Shown piece after piece: positions 1 to 12,300 of a stretch of DNA of 64,000 nt (position 1 is its first letter; the number at the start of each line of letters is the position of its first letter). This DNA comes from Micropterix aruncella (taxonomy: Eukaryota; Arthropoda; Insecta; Lepidoptera; Micropterigidae). The notes under the pieces are model-generated. The model did no database searches. It saw only the letters and a list, made by a program, of their open reading frames with translations, and was not told the origin of the DNA. The position numbers and the translations under genes were made by a program. The DNA is taken from contig OX155980.1 of assembly GCA_944548615.1 (NCBI GenBank), positions 39,913,227-39,977,226 of the forward strand, written 5' to 3'.

Positions 1-78
1 AAATGTTATGTATTTAGGAGTAATAGCTTTACAAGATCAAAAACTCTTTGCGGCTTTTTTCTATCTTGAATACTGCAT

Positions 79-329
79 TTACAACTTCAGTATATAGAAG
101 TATGGAAACTGTTCGACAAAAGGATTTCCTGGAGTATTTATTGTAGCTACCGGTGATTGCAGGTCTAGAATAAAGTTCTTCTTATTTGCGGCAGTGTCAG
201 AAAGATGGCTGCCGTGTTCATCTGTTGCGCTGTTCTCCGTAACAAAATACAAAACATCCGGCTCAAAACTGTAAACGGTATCTACCAATTCAGGTCCAGC
301 GAGAAGCCACTTAGTCAGGGTTTTCAGTC
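79..329 (-). other. Unrecognised open frame, possibly an exon or transposon fragment
   Basis: An uninterrupted minus-strand frame of about 83 codons runs from just after a TGA near 330 to a TAA at 79. Its residues are mixed and protein-like (for example LAGPELVDTVYSFEPDVLYF) rather than the low-complexity translation of AT-rich DNA. There is a possible acceptor (CTAAG) inside its start but no strong donor. I do not recognise a family. It could be an internal exon, a transposon fragment or chance. Confidence 0.25.
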
Positions 330-331
330 AA

Positions 332-3300
332 ACCAATAAATTCTGTGATGTGTAAAATAATATTATGTTGCATAATGAAGAAGTAATCACAAACTATTGT
401 AACTAGAGTAAAGATAATGTAAGTGTAAAAATAGGTCCTACCTATGTACATTTCCTTTTAATGTGGCATTCATTTGCTCATGTGCTTGATCCAAAGCCAT
501 CCCCGTAAACTTACGATAGCTTTTTCGACCCAAATATTACACATTTTCAAAGTGCTTTACTAATTATCCGCGCGGCAGACAAATTCTTTCACTGTTTACT
601 ACTGAACTTAGTGGATGGACCAAAAGGTCACCAAAGGAGCTGGCACTGCTCGCTCAAAAGAGCGAGTAGGGCCCGCGCCGCCCTGCATCTTGACGAACTT
701 CTCAACGCATTATAACGTATGGTAAAATGCCCTCCCTTATGTAATTAAGTAGGTATGGGTAGGTATATACTTGTATATACTACTTGCTATTATTTTTTCG
801 ACGAAATAGTAGGGATTACAGAAAAAATAATACTTACGTAAGTATTTAAGGTATGTTAAGCACAAGTAATTAGGTACGGTGTGTGAATGATGAATTATTT
901 TTATTAAATAGAAAAAACAATAATAATATTATTATCATACTGATTATTACTCCTGTACTTGTTATTTTCAACTCAATAACCTATCGCAGAAGCTAAATAA
1001 TCCTATAAGTACTTATCTAACTTCGTTCGATGCCCGTATCTACTTAGCAGGCGTAATACACCGGTCTGCCGTGCGATGAATTATATTTTTTTCACTCACT
1101 TTCTACCGTGGCAGTCCAATAAAATATATATTTATGTAATTAAAATAACTGTGGCTTTCGGAATATATTTTTTGAATACCGATACCTCTTATGGTTAAAA
1201 AGTAAACTTTGAATATGTAAAAAAAAATATGTGAATGATTTTTGGATGTTACCAATTATTTCATATTTTTTCTATGGACCGGTATTTTTTTTCTTCCAGA
1301 AATGAATTCGTAATCATTGAGTTACCTAGAAATGATATCCCACTTGCCCTAGTACCTATAGTCCGAGAGATATAGGGCTCAAAGTGACGCGCGGCGGAAT
1401 CAAACTTCCACCCCCTCCCCCCGCCACCCGCGGGGTGGCCTCCAATGGCTCCCGGTCTAAATCTACTCAGGACCACCTAAGGAACCATTGTGCCAAGTAT
1501 GAGCCTTTAATCACAAAATGCAGGGTTCCCATACAAACTGTTGCACTAAATCCCCAGCTATTAGAGGTATTCGACGTTTAGTCGCTTGGTTGGTTTTCTT
1601 ATTTTTCTGTTTGACCCACATTACGCGTCATGCCATTGAAATATCTCTAAGATTTATTAATTATGTATCAAAACATATAAAATTTTATTTAATTACTTTA
1701 TTTTTTGCTCTCGAATTCATTTAAATATTAATTAGCATACTATATAAGTGTAAACATATTATTATACGTAAAAACGCTTTCGATCCATAAATAGTAAAGA
1801 TATGATGCTCCCACATTTCATGTTTTATTTTGTATCATTGTACAGACTTCAAAGTAAATACTGGGTGATTGGTGAGTCGATAGAAAGTATGTTGGGGGTA
1901 ATAGGGTGGGCAATTATAATCCGCTTAAAATATATTTACCTATATACAAAGTCCTACCATTTTTGAGAAATTTTAGTTTTTCTGTAAATTTGGTTTTTAA
2001 CCCGATTTAAGTAGAAAATGCTCCTAATTTAAATTCTTTTTCAAATATTAAAAAAAAAGTTTTTACAACCTCTAATGTGTATTACTTTAAATGAACACAA
2101 TTGCAGATATATACATGGTAGAAATAATGCAAAATTGTATTTAATAAAATATTAAATATAGTAAAATTTAATTTAATACCAATTACTAAAATTTAATTAA
2201 CTATTAATGTAATTATTAATCAAATACGATTAAAACATACTGTATCACATGCACTTTAAATTATGCACTTTAAAATGGGACTTTGTATATAAGTAAATAT
2301 GTTTTATCGGTTTATAATTGACCACACTGTAAATGAAATAGACCAAAGACAATTTAGCATGCATTTTTTTTTAGAATCACCTCATAAGGCTTTGCCTTTA
2401 GCAAAATAATCAACTCCTCCCGAGACTCCCCCTCTCTCCCCCCCCCCCCAGTAATTGGGTGGGAGAGGGTGGGTTGTATATAGGTAATTTAATATTACGA
2501 TGGGGCCGACCAATAGGTAAACTCCATGGAAGCTCTGTTTGTATTCTATATAAATAAAAATGTTAATATTTATTTGTTCAAAATCTTAAATGTCCGAAAT
2601 TTCTTTACTGGTTGCTTTGAAATTTTGAAACCACGAATATTTTTATATGCCTATTATATAGATGTCCCACCTGTGATAGGTAAAAACAAGCTTTTTTGTT
2701 TAACCACCCTTAGCAACGCGTGACTGGGTACAGCTAGTTATACATATAATACATTTCTTTGACTTACAATCATACTTATCAACAGTACCTGTAATTATAA
2801 TTTTGGATTTTATTGAGCTGAAAAATACGATAAACAGTGGGCAGGGAGCATTAGCAAGCGCCGAGTTTGCACCGCTGGTTTCGCACCTACCGAATCATCA
2901 TACTGCCGAAGTCTGCATCCGCGCTGGTAGATTTGGCCGCAGTATTGGCTGCTATAAAACTGCTTTAGATTTAGTTTAAATCGAGTAACAGGGTGATAGA
3001 TAATTCAGCGGATGCATAGTTCCCAGGGTGCAACTTCAGTGTGTGTACACTCTGCGACCTCGAAATTGCGGTGGGGGTCAGGCTAAGAGCGCACTGCGAT
3101 GCGGTACGATATGTAGGCCGGATGGAAAAAACACGGAATTTTCGCTATAAGAGCACTGTCATTTTGTTCCGGCACTGCGCTGGCAGCACTTAAGAAAAAG
3201 ATTTATTTAGAAACTAAAAAATAACGTTCAATAAAGTTTTCTATAATCCAAATATGTATCCTATATATTTCGTAATAAATGATTTCTAAGATATCGTTTC

Positions 3301-3360
3301 ATTTCATATCATTAAATGAACCATAAAGAGCAAGCAGTGACAGCAACATCTAGTATTTTT
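332..3360. other. AT-rich intergenic DNA, no gene seen
   Basis: No recognisable protein or RNA gene. It contains short homopolymer runs and a C-rich then G-rich block near 2414-2475 (a run of ten C followed by GGGTGGGAGAGGGTGGG) that could fold or form a quadruplex. A GC-richer patch near 2,840-3,200 looks like old repeat material of unknown family. Confidence 0.5.
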
Positions 3361-3370
3361 CTCATTTTTT

Positions 3371-4938
3371 TAAGCTATTGCACAGCTTTTATCGCGGGCC
3401 TAGGCCAGCGCGGCGACCGAATGAAGAAATTTCTTAACGAAAATTAACGATTTTAAACTAATAATTACGTCTAAACGAGTACTGCTTACGATTCGAAAAA
3501 AATATATTTAAACAAGAACATTTTCCCAATATTCTTAGCTTTGAATATTTTAGATTTTGTTTATATTCGTCTTTATATTTGTGTATACTCGTCAATTGCC
3601 GTGTTACACTGAAATTTGGGTCTATTTAGCAATATAACATGGTACACGGCAGTATATTGCCGCGTTAAAAACACAGCAAACCAATGTGTACTTAATTTTC
3701 CCCATTATTACATAGTGTAATTAATTTGTGAAATTAGGTCTAACCAAACACAAAAACGACTACTACGCAAATACTATCTGGCGTATTATTATGAAACCTG
3801 CACCATTTTAAAGATAATTTTATTATCTATATTTTTATCTACGATTTTTTTTCGAATAATCCGTTTTTTTTTTTGCTTTATCGAATAAAAATTCGTGCGC
3901 GGCGCTCTTTCGGAAGACGTTTAAATTATTCCGAATCATTTGCTTCCGCAGCCGCAAATGATTCGGAATAATTTCAACGTTTTCTGATAGAGCGCAGTTA
4001 TCTGATATCAGAAAATATAAAATAAATAAAAAATACGTGTGGCACTCGGGGACTGCCGCGGTAAAGCTATTGCATAGCATTTTTTAACAACTTATGCAAT
4101 TATAATTATTTATATATTTTATTTATGCAGTATGAAGATTTTTTTTTCTGATATCAGATAACTGCGCTCTATCGGAAAACGTTGAAATTATTCCGAATCG
4201 ATTCGGAATAATTTAAACTTCTTCCGATAGAGCGCGCGAATTTTATTCGATAAAACAAAAAAACGCATATTTTTTTTTGACTATTCGAAAAAAATCGTAG
4301 ATGAAAAGATAGATAATAAAATTATCTTTCAAATGGTGCAGGTTTCATAATAATACGCCAGATAGTATTAGCGTAGTAGTCGTTTTTGTGTTCGGTTAGA
4401 CCTAATTTCACAAATTAATTACACTATGTAATATAAACAAAATCCAAAATATTCAAAGCTAAGAATATTAGGAAAATGTTCTTGTTTAAAATATATTTTT
4501 TTCGAATCGTAAGCAGTACTCGTTTAGACGTAATTATCAGTTTAAAATAATAAATTTTCGTTAAGAAATTTCTTCATTCGCTCGCCGCGCTGGCCTAGGC
4601 CCGCGATAAAAGCTATGCAATAGCTTAATAATTATAATTGCGTACCTAAGTTGTTAAAAATGCTATGCAATAGCTTTACCGCGGCAGTCCCCGAGTGCCA
4701 CACGTATTTTTTATATAGCTTAGTATTTTTTATATAGCAATAGCTTAATAAATAATTATAATTGCATAAGTTGTTAAATGCAATAGCTTTACCGCGGCAG
4801 TCCCCGAGTGCCACACGTATTTTTTATATAGCTTAGTATTTTTTATATAGCAATAGCTTAATAAATAATTATAATTGCATAAGTTGTTAAATGCAATAGC
4901 TTTACCGCGGCAGTCCCCGAGTGCCACACGTATTTTTT
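3371..4938. repeat. Compound inverted-repeat element with internal hairpins and a tandem tail
   Basis: Two copies of one ~590-bp non-coding unit lie head to head: a plus-oriented copy from 3371 to about 4033 and a minus-oriented copy from about 4033 to 4626. Each begins TAAGCTATTGCAYAGCTTTT, and the far end carries the block ACGTGTGGCACTCGGGG. Each unit holds a long internal palindrome: 3902-3943 pairs with 3954-3995, and 4164-4235 is nearly loopless with the perfect core CCGAATCGATTCGG. From 4627 the end block is repeated as one partial and two full 113-bp tandem units (4713-4825, 4826-4938). The first unit is interrupted by a repeat at about 3565-3709. Two further full units lie at 61.8-63.3 kb. 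No transposase is encoded; it looks like a non-autonomous DNA or foldback element. Confidence 0.75.
3586..3709 (+). repeat. Short interspersed repeat, copy 1, inserted in the palindromic element
   Basis: This ~124-bp sequence begins TACTCGTCAATTGCCGTG and ends CCCCATTATT. It recurs almost unchanged at 5261-5388. Here it interrupts the unit of the compound element between TTTATATT and ACATAGTG, which are contiguous in the other unit copies, so it arrived after the unit. It contains a small inverted repeat (GCCGTGT ... ACACGGC). Confidence 0.75.
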
Positions 4939-5260
4939 CTTTATAATAAAAGAAATTCTATTCCAAAAAATATTGATATCAAAATATGTTTTTTTTAAAT
5001 GAAATTACGTATTATTTTCGGTAATATTTGATAATGAAGTACATTTCAAAACAATTTTTTGTAGTTGCAATCCTGCCACTGTCAATTTTCGGTGTCCCAC
5101 CGCAAAAATCTGTATCAATCCATATAGAATGTAAATCCGACCCGATTTTTTTCCCGTAGTGCGAGGTCCAATGTGCGTCTTTAGTCGCAAATCGCAGTGC
5201 GTGGATAGCCTAATTCTGGCTGTGCATACCCATGGAGCCGACATAGGCAGTAGTGCCATT

Positions 5261-5388
5261 TACTCGTCAATTGCCGTGTTACACTGAAATTTGGGTCTAT
5301 TTAGCAATATAACATGGTACACGGCAGTATATTCATTGCCGTGTTAAAAACACAGCAAACCAATGTGTACTTAATTTTCCCCATTATT
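5261..5388 (+). repeat. Short interspersed repeat, copy 2
   Basis: Near-identical to 3586-3709, with a 4-bp difference (CATT inserted before GCCGTGTTAAAA). Flanks differ from copy 1, so this is an independent insertion or the source of a local transfer. Confidence 0.75.
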
Positions 5389-5389
5389 A

Positions 5390-6770
5390 TTACGATAGTT
5401 GATAGATCGTTATAATGGACATCACTACACGTAGTCATGACTTCATGAGGAGGGAAACCCCGACGCATAGATTCGCGCGCACTTCCTTGTTTATGGGTAT
5501 TCATTTCTTCATTCAATCATTCATTCATTCGCATCAAGTCGCATCTGAAAAGTTTTACTGCTGTTTATTTAGTATGGTGTGTGAGTAAAGTATTAAAATC
5601 GATAGTGACGAAGAGAGGCAGTCTACTCGAAAAATAGAGGGCCGTCTACTCCAAAATAGGTAAAGAAATGAACACATTTACCCCAAAAATATCGATCACA
5701 ATGGGAACAAGATGATAATTTTAAAGATTGGACTCAACCTGTGGAAAACGATGTATACAAAGCAAAATGTAAATTGTCTGACTCAAAATTGTGCTGCGAA
5801 TTGTCAACTTTAAAGCGACACAATGACAACAAACAACTCAAAAACATATATCTAGTTTAACCAAATCGAAATCAATTCAATCATAATTTATAGGTGCCTC
5901 AACCTCTAAGGATTCTGATATAATGGTAATATAAGCAAAAATAAACAAGGCGATTTTGACAAAAACATAGAAGGTTGCACTGCAGATGTCATATATGAAG
6001 CAGTGATTAAAAAACAATTTTTATAACGGGATAAAAATGAAAAAAAATGAAAAATAATACCGTTAACTGATTTTAAATTTAAATGAGCGCCACTACGTAT
6101 TGTAGACAAACGAAGAAACTATAAATAAATTTAGAAAGAAAAAGAAAAATAAAAAAGACTATATATAAAAAAAAATATTGACCAATCAGGGGGGGGGGGG
6201 GGTAGGTTATTGAAAAAAATGATTTCTACTCGTTTTGCTGAAGCGGTTAATTGCTACAAATAAAACACGAAATTATTTCCGTAAATAATCTAAAGTGCCT
6301 GGAATTTGCGGCCAATCCTATTATGTCAGTGCACTATTTCATAATGTAATATTTTAAATTTTAATTAACAATCTGTAAAATCAGAGGGAGCCCCTCTTCT
6401 CTCCAATTTGATAGTTCAATCACGTTTGAGGTCTCTCGCGTCAATACCAACTACGCCGCTACGGGAAAATTCCATCGCTCATAGGCTGATGTGCACGTAC
6501 GACTCTCGTTTCTCCACCATCGACATTTTCAACCTCAACCAACCGACGTTCGCACAGTGGGGCAGATGTCATGAAAAGTTGGCAAAAATTATTTTTTCTT
6601 TTGGTTCAACTTTTTTTATTGTTAGCTAACATCACAATGCATCTTTCTGTTTTAAAACTGTTATTTATGTTTAAAATTCCGCAAAAGAGTCTCAATTTGA
6701 AAACTAAAAATAAATTCAAAATGTATAACGATGACTTGTGATAGATAAAAAAATAATAAGTAAAAGAAAA
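5390..6770. other. AT-rich intergenic DNA with a poly-G run
   Basis: No gene recognised. Features seen are a CATT microsatellite near 5505-5530 and a run of G near 6190-6202. Short open frames here do not resemble any family I know. Confidence 0.5.
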
Positions 6771-6778
6771 CAAAATGA

Positions 6779-8107
6779 TGCAATATAGTAACCATTTATT
6801 GCACAACCTTCATTCATCATCATCATTCGAATCATCTGAAACTCATTCTGATGTGCCAGAAATATCTAATTCTGGTGTTTGCAAAAGTTGGATCACATCT
6901 GCGTCTAATGCATGTTTATGTTGTGGCTTCTGCATATTGGTGATGAGTGGGTCTGATGATATCAAAAGCCTTTTAATGATGTCTTCGTTGGTCTTACTCT
7001 TGAAATTTTGCGTGAATATCCTTCTCTGTACCTTTTAAACATTTTGTTATTTGCCTCCTGGGCTTCTTCGCTTAGTTACCCTATAGACAATAAAGTTTTT
7101 TCAATTATTATAGGCCCATGAATTAAAACCTTATGTATTGTAGGGGGCATACAGTACCACGGATATTTTTCCACAAAGAAACGTGCACTTTCCAATGTAT
7201 AAGATTGGAATCGTTGTAAATTAATGGTGTATCCACTTGCCATTGCTCGTAGTATGGTAAGAAATCGTTTTATCACTTCTAGATCGACTCCTGTTATTTC
7301 GCATGAGACTTCTGCATTTTCAAAAAAAGCGTAGAGCCGTGTTCCCATCGTTACTGCTGCCATATCCAGGTTTAGGTTTGTCGATAATTACACCCACTTT
7401 CGATTTAAAATTTTCCCTGATTTCATGTTTTCTCTATCTATTATTTTTTTGTTCTCTGCGCCTCGAGCTTGCCATTTCTGTAATGGCAATTCTTATGATA
7501 CATTGAGTAAACACTCAAAGAATCTTATCCAGACGTGAAGAGTGGACATTCCAAATTCTAAATTATCCTGCTTTATACTATAGTATTCACGCATTTACTA
7601 ATATTATTAAAGTCTTTAGACGTTAAACCACATAAAAACTTCTTTATAGTGTTTGACCCGTCTCGGAGAAGTAGTAGTAACTTCTTTTATCAATGCAGCA
7701 GCATCAATTGCTCCAGAAAATCTTAGGCTCATTTGTGCTGCGTAACACAGCTCCTCAGTACTGTGACTCGACAGTAAGTCCTGTATTTTCAAACGCTTTG
7801 TCCTATCCGAAGCTTCTTTAAAATCCAATTTTGGTCTTCCCTATGTTAAGTTTCAGCCTACAAAGTTCGGGAAACTTATCGAAGATTTAAGCCAACTATA
7901 ATTTTTTGTGAAAAACCTTTGCCTTGTTTGTTTTGAAGAAGACTGTCTTTTCTTGAAATCGGCAATAAAATAAGATATGTTTGTATTCAGCTCTGAATAT
8001 TTCCATTACGGGCATCTAGTACGCTCGATTAGGTATTCCTGCAAAAATGCTACTTGGTCGTCGAGTTTCTCATGGCCAGACTCGATCATTTTGTTATAGA
8101 AGTCCAT
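6779..8107 (-). pseudogene. RAG1/Transib-like transposase relic
   Basis: A decayed minus-strand transposase reads from an ATG at 8107-8105 down to about 6,780 in several frames. N-terminal segments are visible at 7840-8107 and 7616-7828 (RTKRLKIQDLLSSHSTEEL), a WIRFFE-type motif lies near 7,520, and the best-kept block is at 7076-7390, with a SSNDGNTALRFF-like stretch followed by YPWYCMPPTIHKVLIHG. After a frameshift and stop near 7,078 the frame resumes with LSEEAQEANNKMFKRYREG and an SSDPLITN motif. The order (N-G-N/D-G-N block, QRF helix, HK-LIHG, then SEE..EANNK.F.R.R) parallels the C-terminal catalytic core of RAG1 and Transib proteins. Much of the centre seems deleted. It is clearly non-functional: at least two frame disruptions and several stops. 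The family name rests on remembered motif order and is tentative; that it is a transposase relic is more secure. Confidence 0.6.
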
Positions 8108-8637
8108 ACGTGATATAAAAATATTAGTAGATCCACATCCTAAAACAAAAAAAATAAAAAACTTAGCTTTTTAAAAATATTAATTATATTTACTATGTTA
8201 TATTACTAGTAAATCAGTAATTTACATAAATTGGGGCAAATACGGGCAAACATGTTTGTTATCAATTGAAAGAGTATAGTATCAGGTATAATAATATACC
8301 AAAATCATTGCACCTAGTGACAACTAGTGGGACTAACCTTATTTTTACTCAAAAACAAACAAATACTCAAAAATTTTATTAATTCAAAAGTAAAACTATT
8401 ATCTAACTAAGAAATATATTTAAAATACATTTTTAAAGGCGTAACTATATTACTTACCCATTGCCGAAGCTTCAATAATATTTTTTTAATAAATAATCAC
8501 TTAAACCTGACGTTGAAATACTTGAAAATTTGACAAATTCGTACGGCCTGCGTGAAGGGTAAGTTTCGGCTGACGTTTCTCGATCGTATTAGTGTTGAAT
8601 CGCGGAAAGAAAACCGGTTATCGAACGGCTAGTTATA
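8108..8637. other. AT-rich spacer between two transposon relics
   Basis: No gene seen. The last ~100 bases (from about 8,520) are less AT-rich and may belong to the target or to an upstream part of the BEL-type element. Confidence 0.4.
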
Positions 8638-8638
8638 C

Positions 8639-9874
8639 TTGCTCTTTATGAGTTATAAACCAGAACAACAGATAACACTTTGCAAGTGGGACTTTTTGCC
8701 AACTGATTACGATCAAAAGTATCCCGTCATATTGCCCCGTCGTGATCACGTAGTTGATCTCATTATAGATCACTATCATAATAAATACTTTCACGCAGGT
8801 CCGGTGTTACTTATGTCTCTTTTAAGGCAAAGTTACTGGATCTTAGCGTCAAGAAGTTCGATCCGTCATCGAATCTTTAAATGCAATATTTGCTTTAAAG
8901 CGAAACCTCGTCCAACTTTTCCAATTATGGCTGATCTTCCAAGTTATCGAGTCAACCAAGTTGAAAAGGCCTTTACTCACGTAGGCTGTGACTATGCAGG
9001 TCCTTTAAAATACACCCCTTATCGTGGCAGAGGCGTTCAGTCTCGCAAGGCATGGTTGTGTATATTCACGTGTATGACCGTAAGAGCGGTACATATTGAA
9101 ATAGTTACCGATTTGTCTACCGTTAGTTTCCTCTCAGCCTTCAAGCGTTTTTCTCTCGCCGAGGACCCGTCAAGTGTTTATACTGAGATAATGCTACTAA
9201 TTTTGTAGGCGCGAACTCTTATCTGAGAGACTTATATAAATTTCTTGAAAATGTTCATCAACCTCTCTTGTCCGAGCTTTCCAAGGAAAGAGTCGATTGG
9301 AAGTTTATACCACCAGCTAAACCACACTTTGGTGGTTGTTGGGAAAGTATAGTTAAAAATAGTGAAAACACACTTGTTTAAAACAATAGGTAGCCAAATA
9401 TTATCATACGAGGAGATGTTGACTACGCTTGCACAGATAGAAGCGTTGATTAATTCTCGCCCGCTCACAGTTTTGAGTAGCGACCCGTCAGAGCCTTCAG
9501 CTCTCACACCGGCACATTTTTTGTGTTCAGGTCCCTTATCATCAATGCCTGTAATAGAAGCGACAACTCATAACCTGCAGGAAAGGCACTCGTTGCTGAG
9601 CACTCTAGTTCAATCATTCTGGCAGCGATGGCGCCTCGAGTATCTACACCAGTTGCAATCTCGCGCTAAATGGAACATTCCTTCCGTCCCCATTGTAAAG
9701 GGAACAGTAGTAATTGTCATCATTGACAACGCTCCGCCGTATACATGGCCGTTAGGGATAATACAGGAAGCGCATACTTCTAAGGATGGCATCACTCGTG
9801 TTGCTACTGTTAGGACGTCGAAAGGCAACTTTGTTCGTCCTATCATCAAACTATGTCCATTGCCTACGCAGTGA
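8639..9874 (+). pseudogene. BEL/Pao retrotransposon integrase region, frameshifted
   Basis: This is the 3' part of a BEL/Pao polyprotein. The first frame (8639-9208) shows the region before the integrase zinc finger, the HHCC finger (HYHNKYFHAG ... CNICFKAK), and the first catalytic aspartate in VGCDYAGPL. At about 9,180 one frameshift moves the reading into a frame with the second catalytic segment DNATNFVGANS and the motif FIPPAKPHFGGCWES with the third acidic residue. A second frameshift near 9,355 leads to 9362-9874, which encodes the C-terminal domain of BEL-type integrases (ALINSRPLTVL, LTPAHFL, FWQRWRLEYL) and ends at a TGA. Protease, reverse transcriptase and RNase H are absent, so the copy is 5' truncated and dead. 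Confidence 0.88.
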
Positions 9875-10498
9875 CTAGTATGTCTAAATAGTTATAAGTT
9901 AGCACCTAAGTTATACCATATTGCACTTATTTCTAGTTTCTTATCGTAAAGCTTGATGCTACATAGTACGTAAGTTAGCTTTAGCTATATAATAATACAT
10001 TTCTTAAAGGCAACCCTTTAAGCCCGGGGGTAATGGTTAGGCCATTTTCAATTATACCGTATAATATATATTTATATCCTACCTACCTCCCAATTCCCAA
10101 TCAGTGAGAATTTACGCGCCGGCCGAACCAGACGTGCTCCTGTGAGTGTTCTCGTTATCGTGCTGTGATAGTAATTATCGCGTCCGTGAGCTGGCCAGCC
10201 GAAGATTTGGAGACATTTTGGAGTGCAATTGCAGCAAGGAATTTACGCGAAAAATAGAAAGGTGCGTAAATTTGATTCCTTCTCCTCTCCACAATGATGC
10301 CTATAATCCCTTTAAAATAACCAACCTTCCTCACAGTCCACTCTATATAAATAAACTTAAACCCAACACCAACAATTCAGGGGTTTTGCCCCTTTGTGGT
10401 TCGTTAAGGAATTATTCAAATCAATTCCATCTAACGAGCTTGTTAATACCTATCGTACTTAGTTATATACTTTTCATGCAACATATCAGTAGCTACTA
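9875..10498 (+). repeat. Probable 3' untranslated region and LTR of the BEL/Pao copy
   Basis: The stretch directly after the integrase stop contains a purine-rich CCCGGGGGTAATGG near 10023-10036, a plausible polypurine tract next to an LTR beginning TGGTTAGGCC. A GC-richer promoter-like part follows (10110-10160). No second LTR is in the window to prove the boundaries, so the LTR call is inference. Confidence 0.4.
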
Positions 10499-10600
10499 AA
10501 ATATTTATAAATATCTATAAATATTTATAAATATCTATAAATATCTATAAACATCAATGAATATCTATAAATATCTGTATAATATATATTCAATATACGA
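10499..10600. repeat. AT-rich short tandem repeat
   Basis: Repeats of about 10-12 bases of the form AAATATCTATA / AAATATTTATA run through this stretch with few interruptions. Confidence 0.8.
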
Positions 10601-10614
10601 TCTATATTTATATA

Positions 10615-12300
10615 CAAGGTTTAGCTCGTGACCGCAGGGAACATATTACTATAAAAGGTGTAAGCAATAAAAATAAAAAAAAAATAAAAATAAAAAAAAT
10701 TAAAAAACAGTTAAAAAAAGTAAAAACTACGAACGAATACCTAAACTATTATATTGATAAGTGGCCTGCGGACACGGGCTAATCCTTTCGAACATTTAAA
10801 CATTTTACCTGTTTTTTTTTAAGTTTTATTATTTACTTTTTGAAACTGAAAACCTTTTTTTTTATAGATCACACCGCTACTTGACCTATCAGGAGTCTAT
10901 ATCTAGAATGCAAGTTTTGATAACAATACAATATAATATTTGTCGTTTAAACTTTTTGAACTGAAAATCTTCTTTTTTTTACTTTTTATAAATTACTCCG
11001 CTTACTTGACCCCTCGGGAGTCTCTATGTAAATCTCAAAGATTTAACCAGTGCTCGCAAAGCAAATTTTTAAACATTTATTTAGTTTTTTTTTTTACTTT
11101 TTATGAATTACACCGCTTAGATTACTCCTTAAGAGTCTATGTTTCAAATTTCAAGATGCAGCCCGTGCCCAAGAGGCACATTTTAAAACTTTTGAAAATT
11201 TTAGTTTTTTTTTGTAATCTTTTGAATTTGTATTGAATCACACCACTCACGTTACAACTCGGGAGCCTGTGTGTCAAATGTTTAACTCGTAGATATGATA
11301 ACGTTTGTCAAATGTCAAATGTTTAACGCAAGATATGCTTTAAAACTTTTAAAAATTTGTTTCTTTTTATTAAAACATTATATGAATCACACCACTTACT
11401 TGACCCCTCAGTAGTCTATATATCAAATTTAGAGGTTTAGCACGTGCCCGAAAGGCACATGTTTAAACATTAAAAAAAATTACAATATGTTTTTTTATTT
11501 TTTTATTTTATTTGAATTACACTGCTTACTTTGCCGCTCAGGAGTCTATTTTTTAAATTTCAAGTTAGCACGTGCCAGCAAAGCACATTTTTAAACTTTT
11601 GTAAATTTGAACAATTTCGAACATTTTTTAACCTTTTTGAACATTTTTTGAAGTTTTTAAAAATTTAACATATTTGTTTTTTTTTTATTTTTTTTAAATG
11701 TTTTTAACTTGTTTTGAATTACATCGCCCACGTTGCTCGTCGGGAGTCTTTCCTTCAAAATTTCAAGTTAACCCGTGCCCGTAATGCATGTTTCATACTT
11801 TTAAAAATTTGAAATTTTGGAACTATTTTGAACTAAACCGCTTACTTTATCGCTCAGGAGTCTATGTTTCAAATTGCAGAGGCTTAACCTGTGCCCGCAA
11901 GACACATTTTGAAAATTTTAACATTTTTGAAAATTGATGAACTTTTTTGAACATTTCTTGAACCACAACGCTTACCTGACCCCTCAGGAGCCTATATTAC
12001 AAATTTCAAGGTTTAGTATTTGCCCTCAAAGCATATTTTATAGATTTAACAATTTGAAAAATTTCGAAATTTTTCAAACTTTTTTGAATTACACCGCTTT
12101 TTTTACCCCTCAACAGTTTATGTTGAAAATTTCAAAAATTTTCCGGTGCGGCATGGCAATTTTTTGAACTTTTGTAAATTTGAAAATTTTTGAACATTTT
12201 TGAACCTTTTTGAACAGTTTTTAAACTTTTCATAGGTCACACCGATTACTTTAGCTAAAAGGGATTTAAGTTTAAAATTTCAAGTCAATCGTCGAGCCGT
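10615..12300 (+). repeat. Degenerate tandem array of about twelve ~130-bp units
   Basis: A shared core recurs with starts at about 10867, 10991, 11106, 11235, 11385, 11515, 11717, 11831, 11961, 12087 and 12235, plus a partial unit at 10619. Each carries CACACCGCTTACTTGACC, then a CAGGAGTCTAT block, TTCAAATTTCAAGG, and CCCGTGCCCGCAAGGCACAT, separated by A/T-rich text with repeated TTTTGAA words. Spacing is 114-202 bases. Units have diverged strongly from one another, so the array is old. Read in one plus frame the core gives AYLTPQES-type peptides, but stops interrupt every unit and I see no sign of coding constraint. Confidence 0.85.

Noticed and set aside
4632..4927. Repeated 60-residue frames starting MALGDCRGKAI as a duplicated small gene
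   Set aside because: They are translations of the 113-bp tandem module of a non-coding repeat, and the same text occurs in other units with different frames.
10499..12300. CRISPR array
   Set aside because: Units are long, degenerate and without repeat-spacer structure, in eukaryotic DNA.
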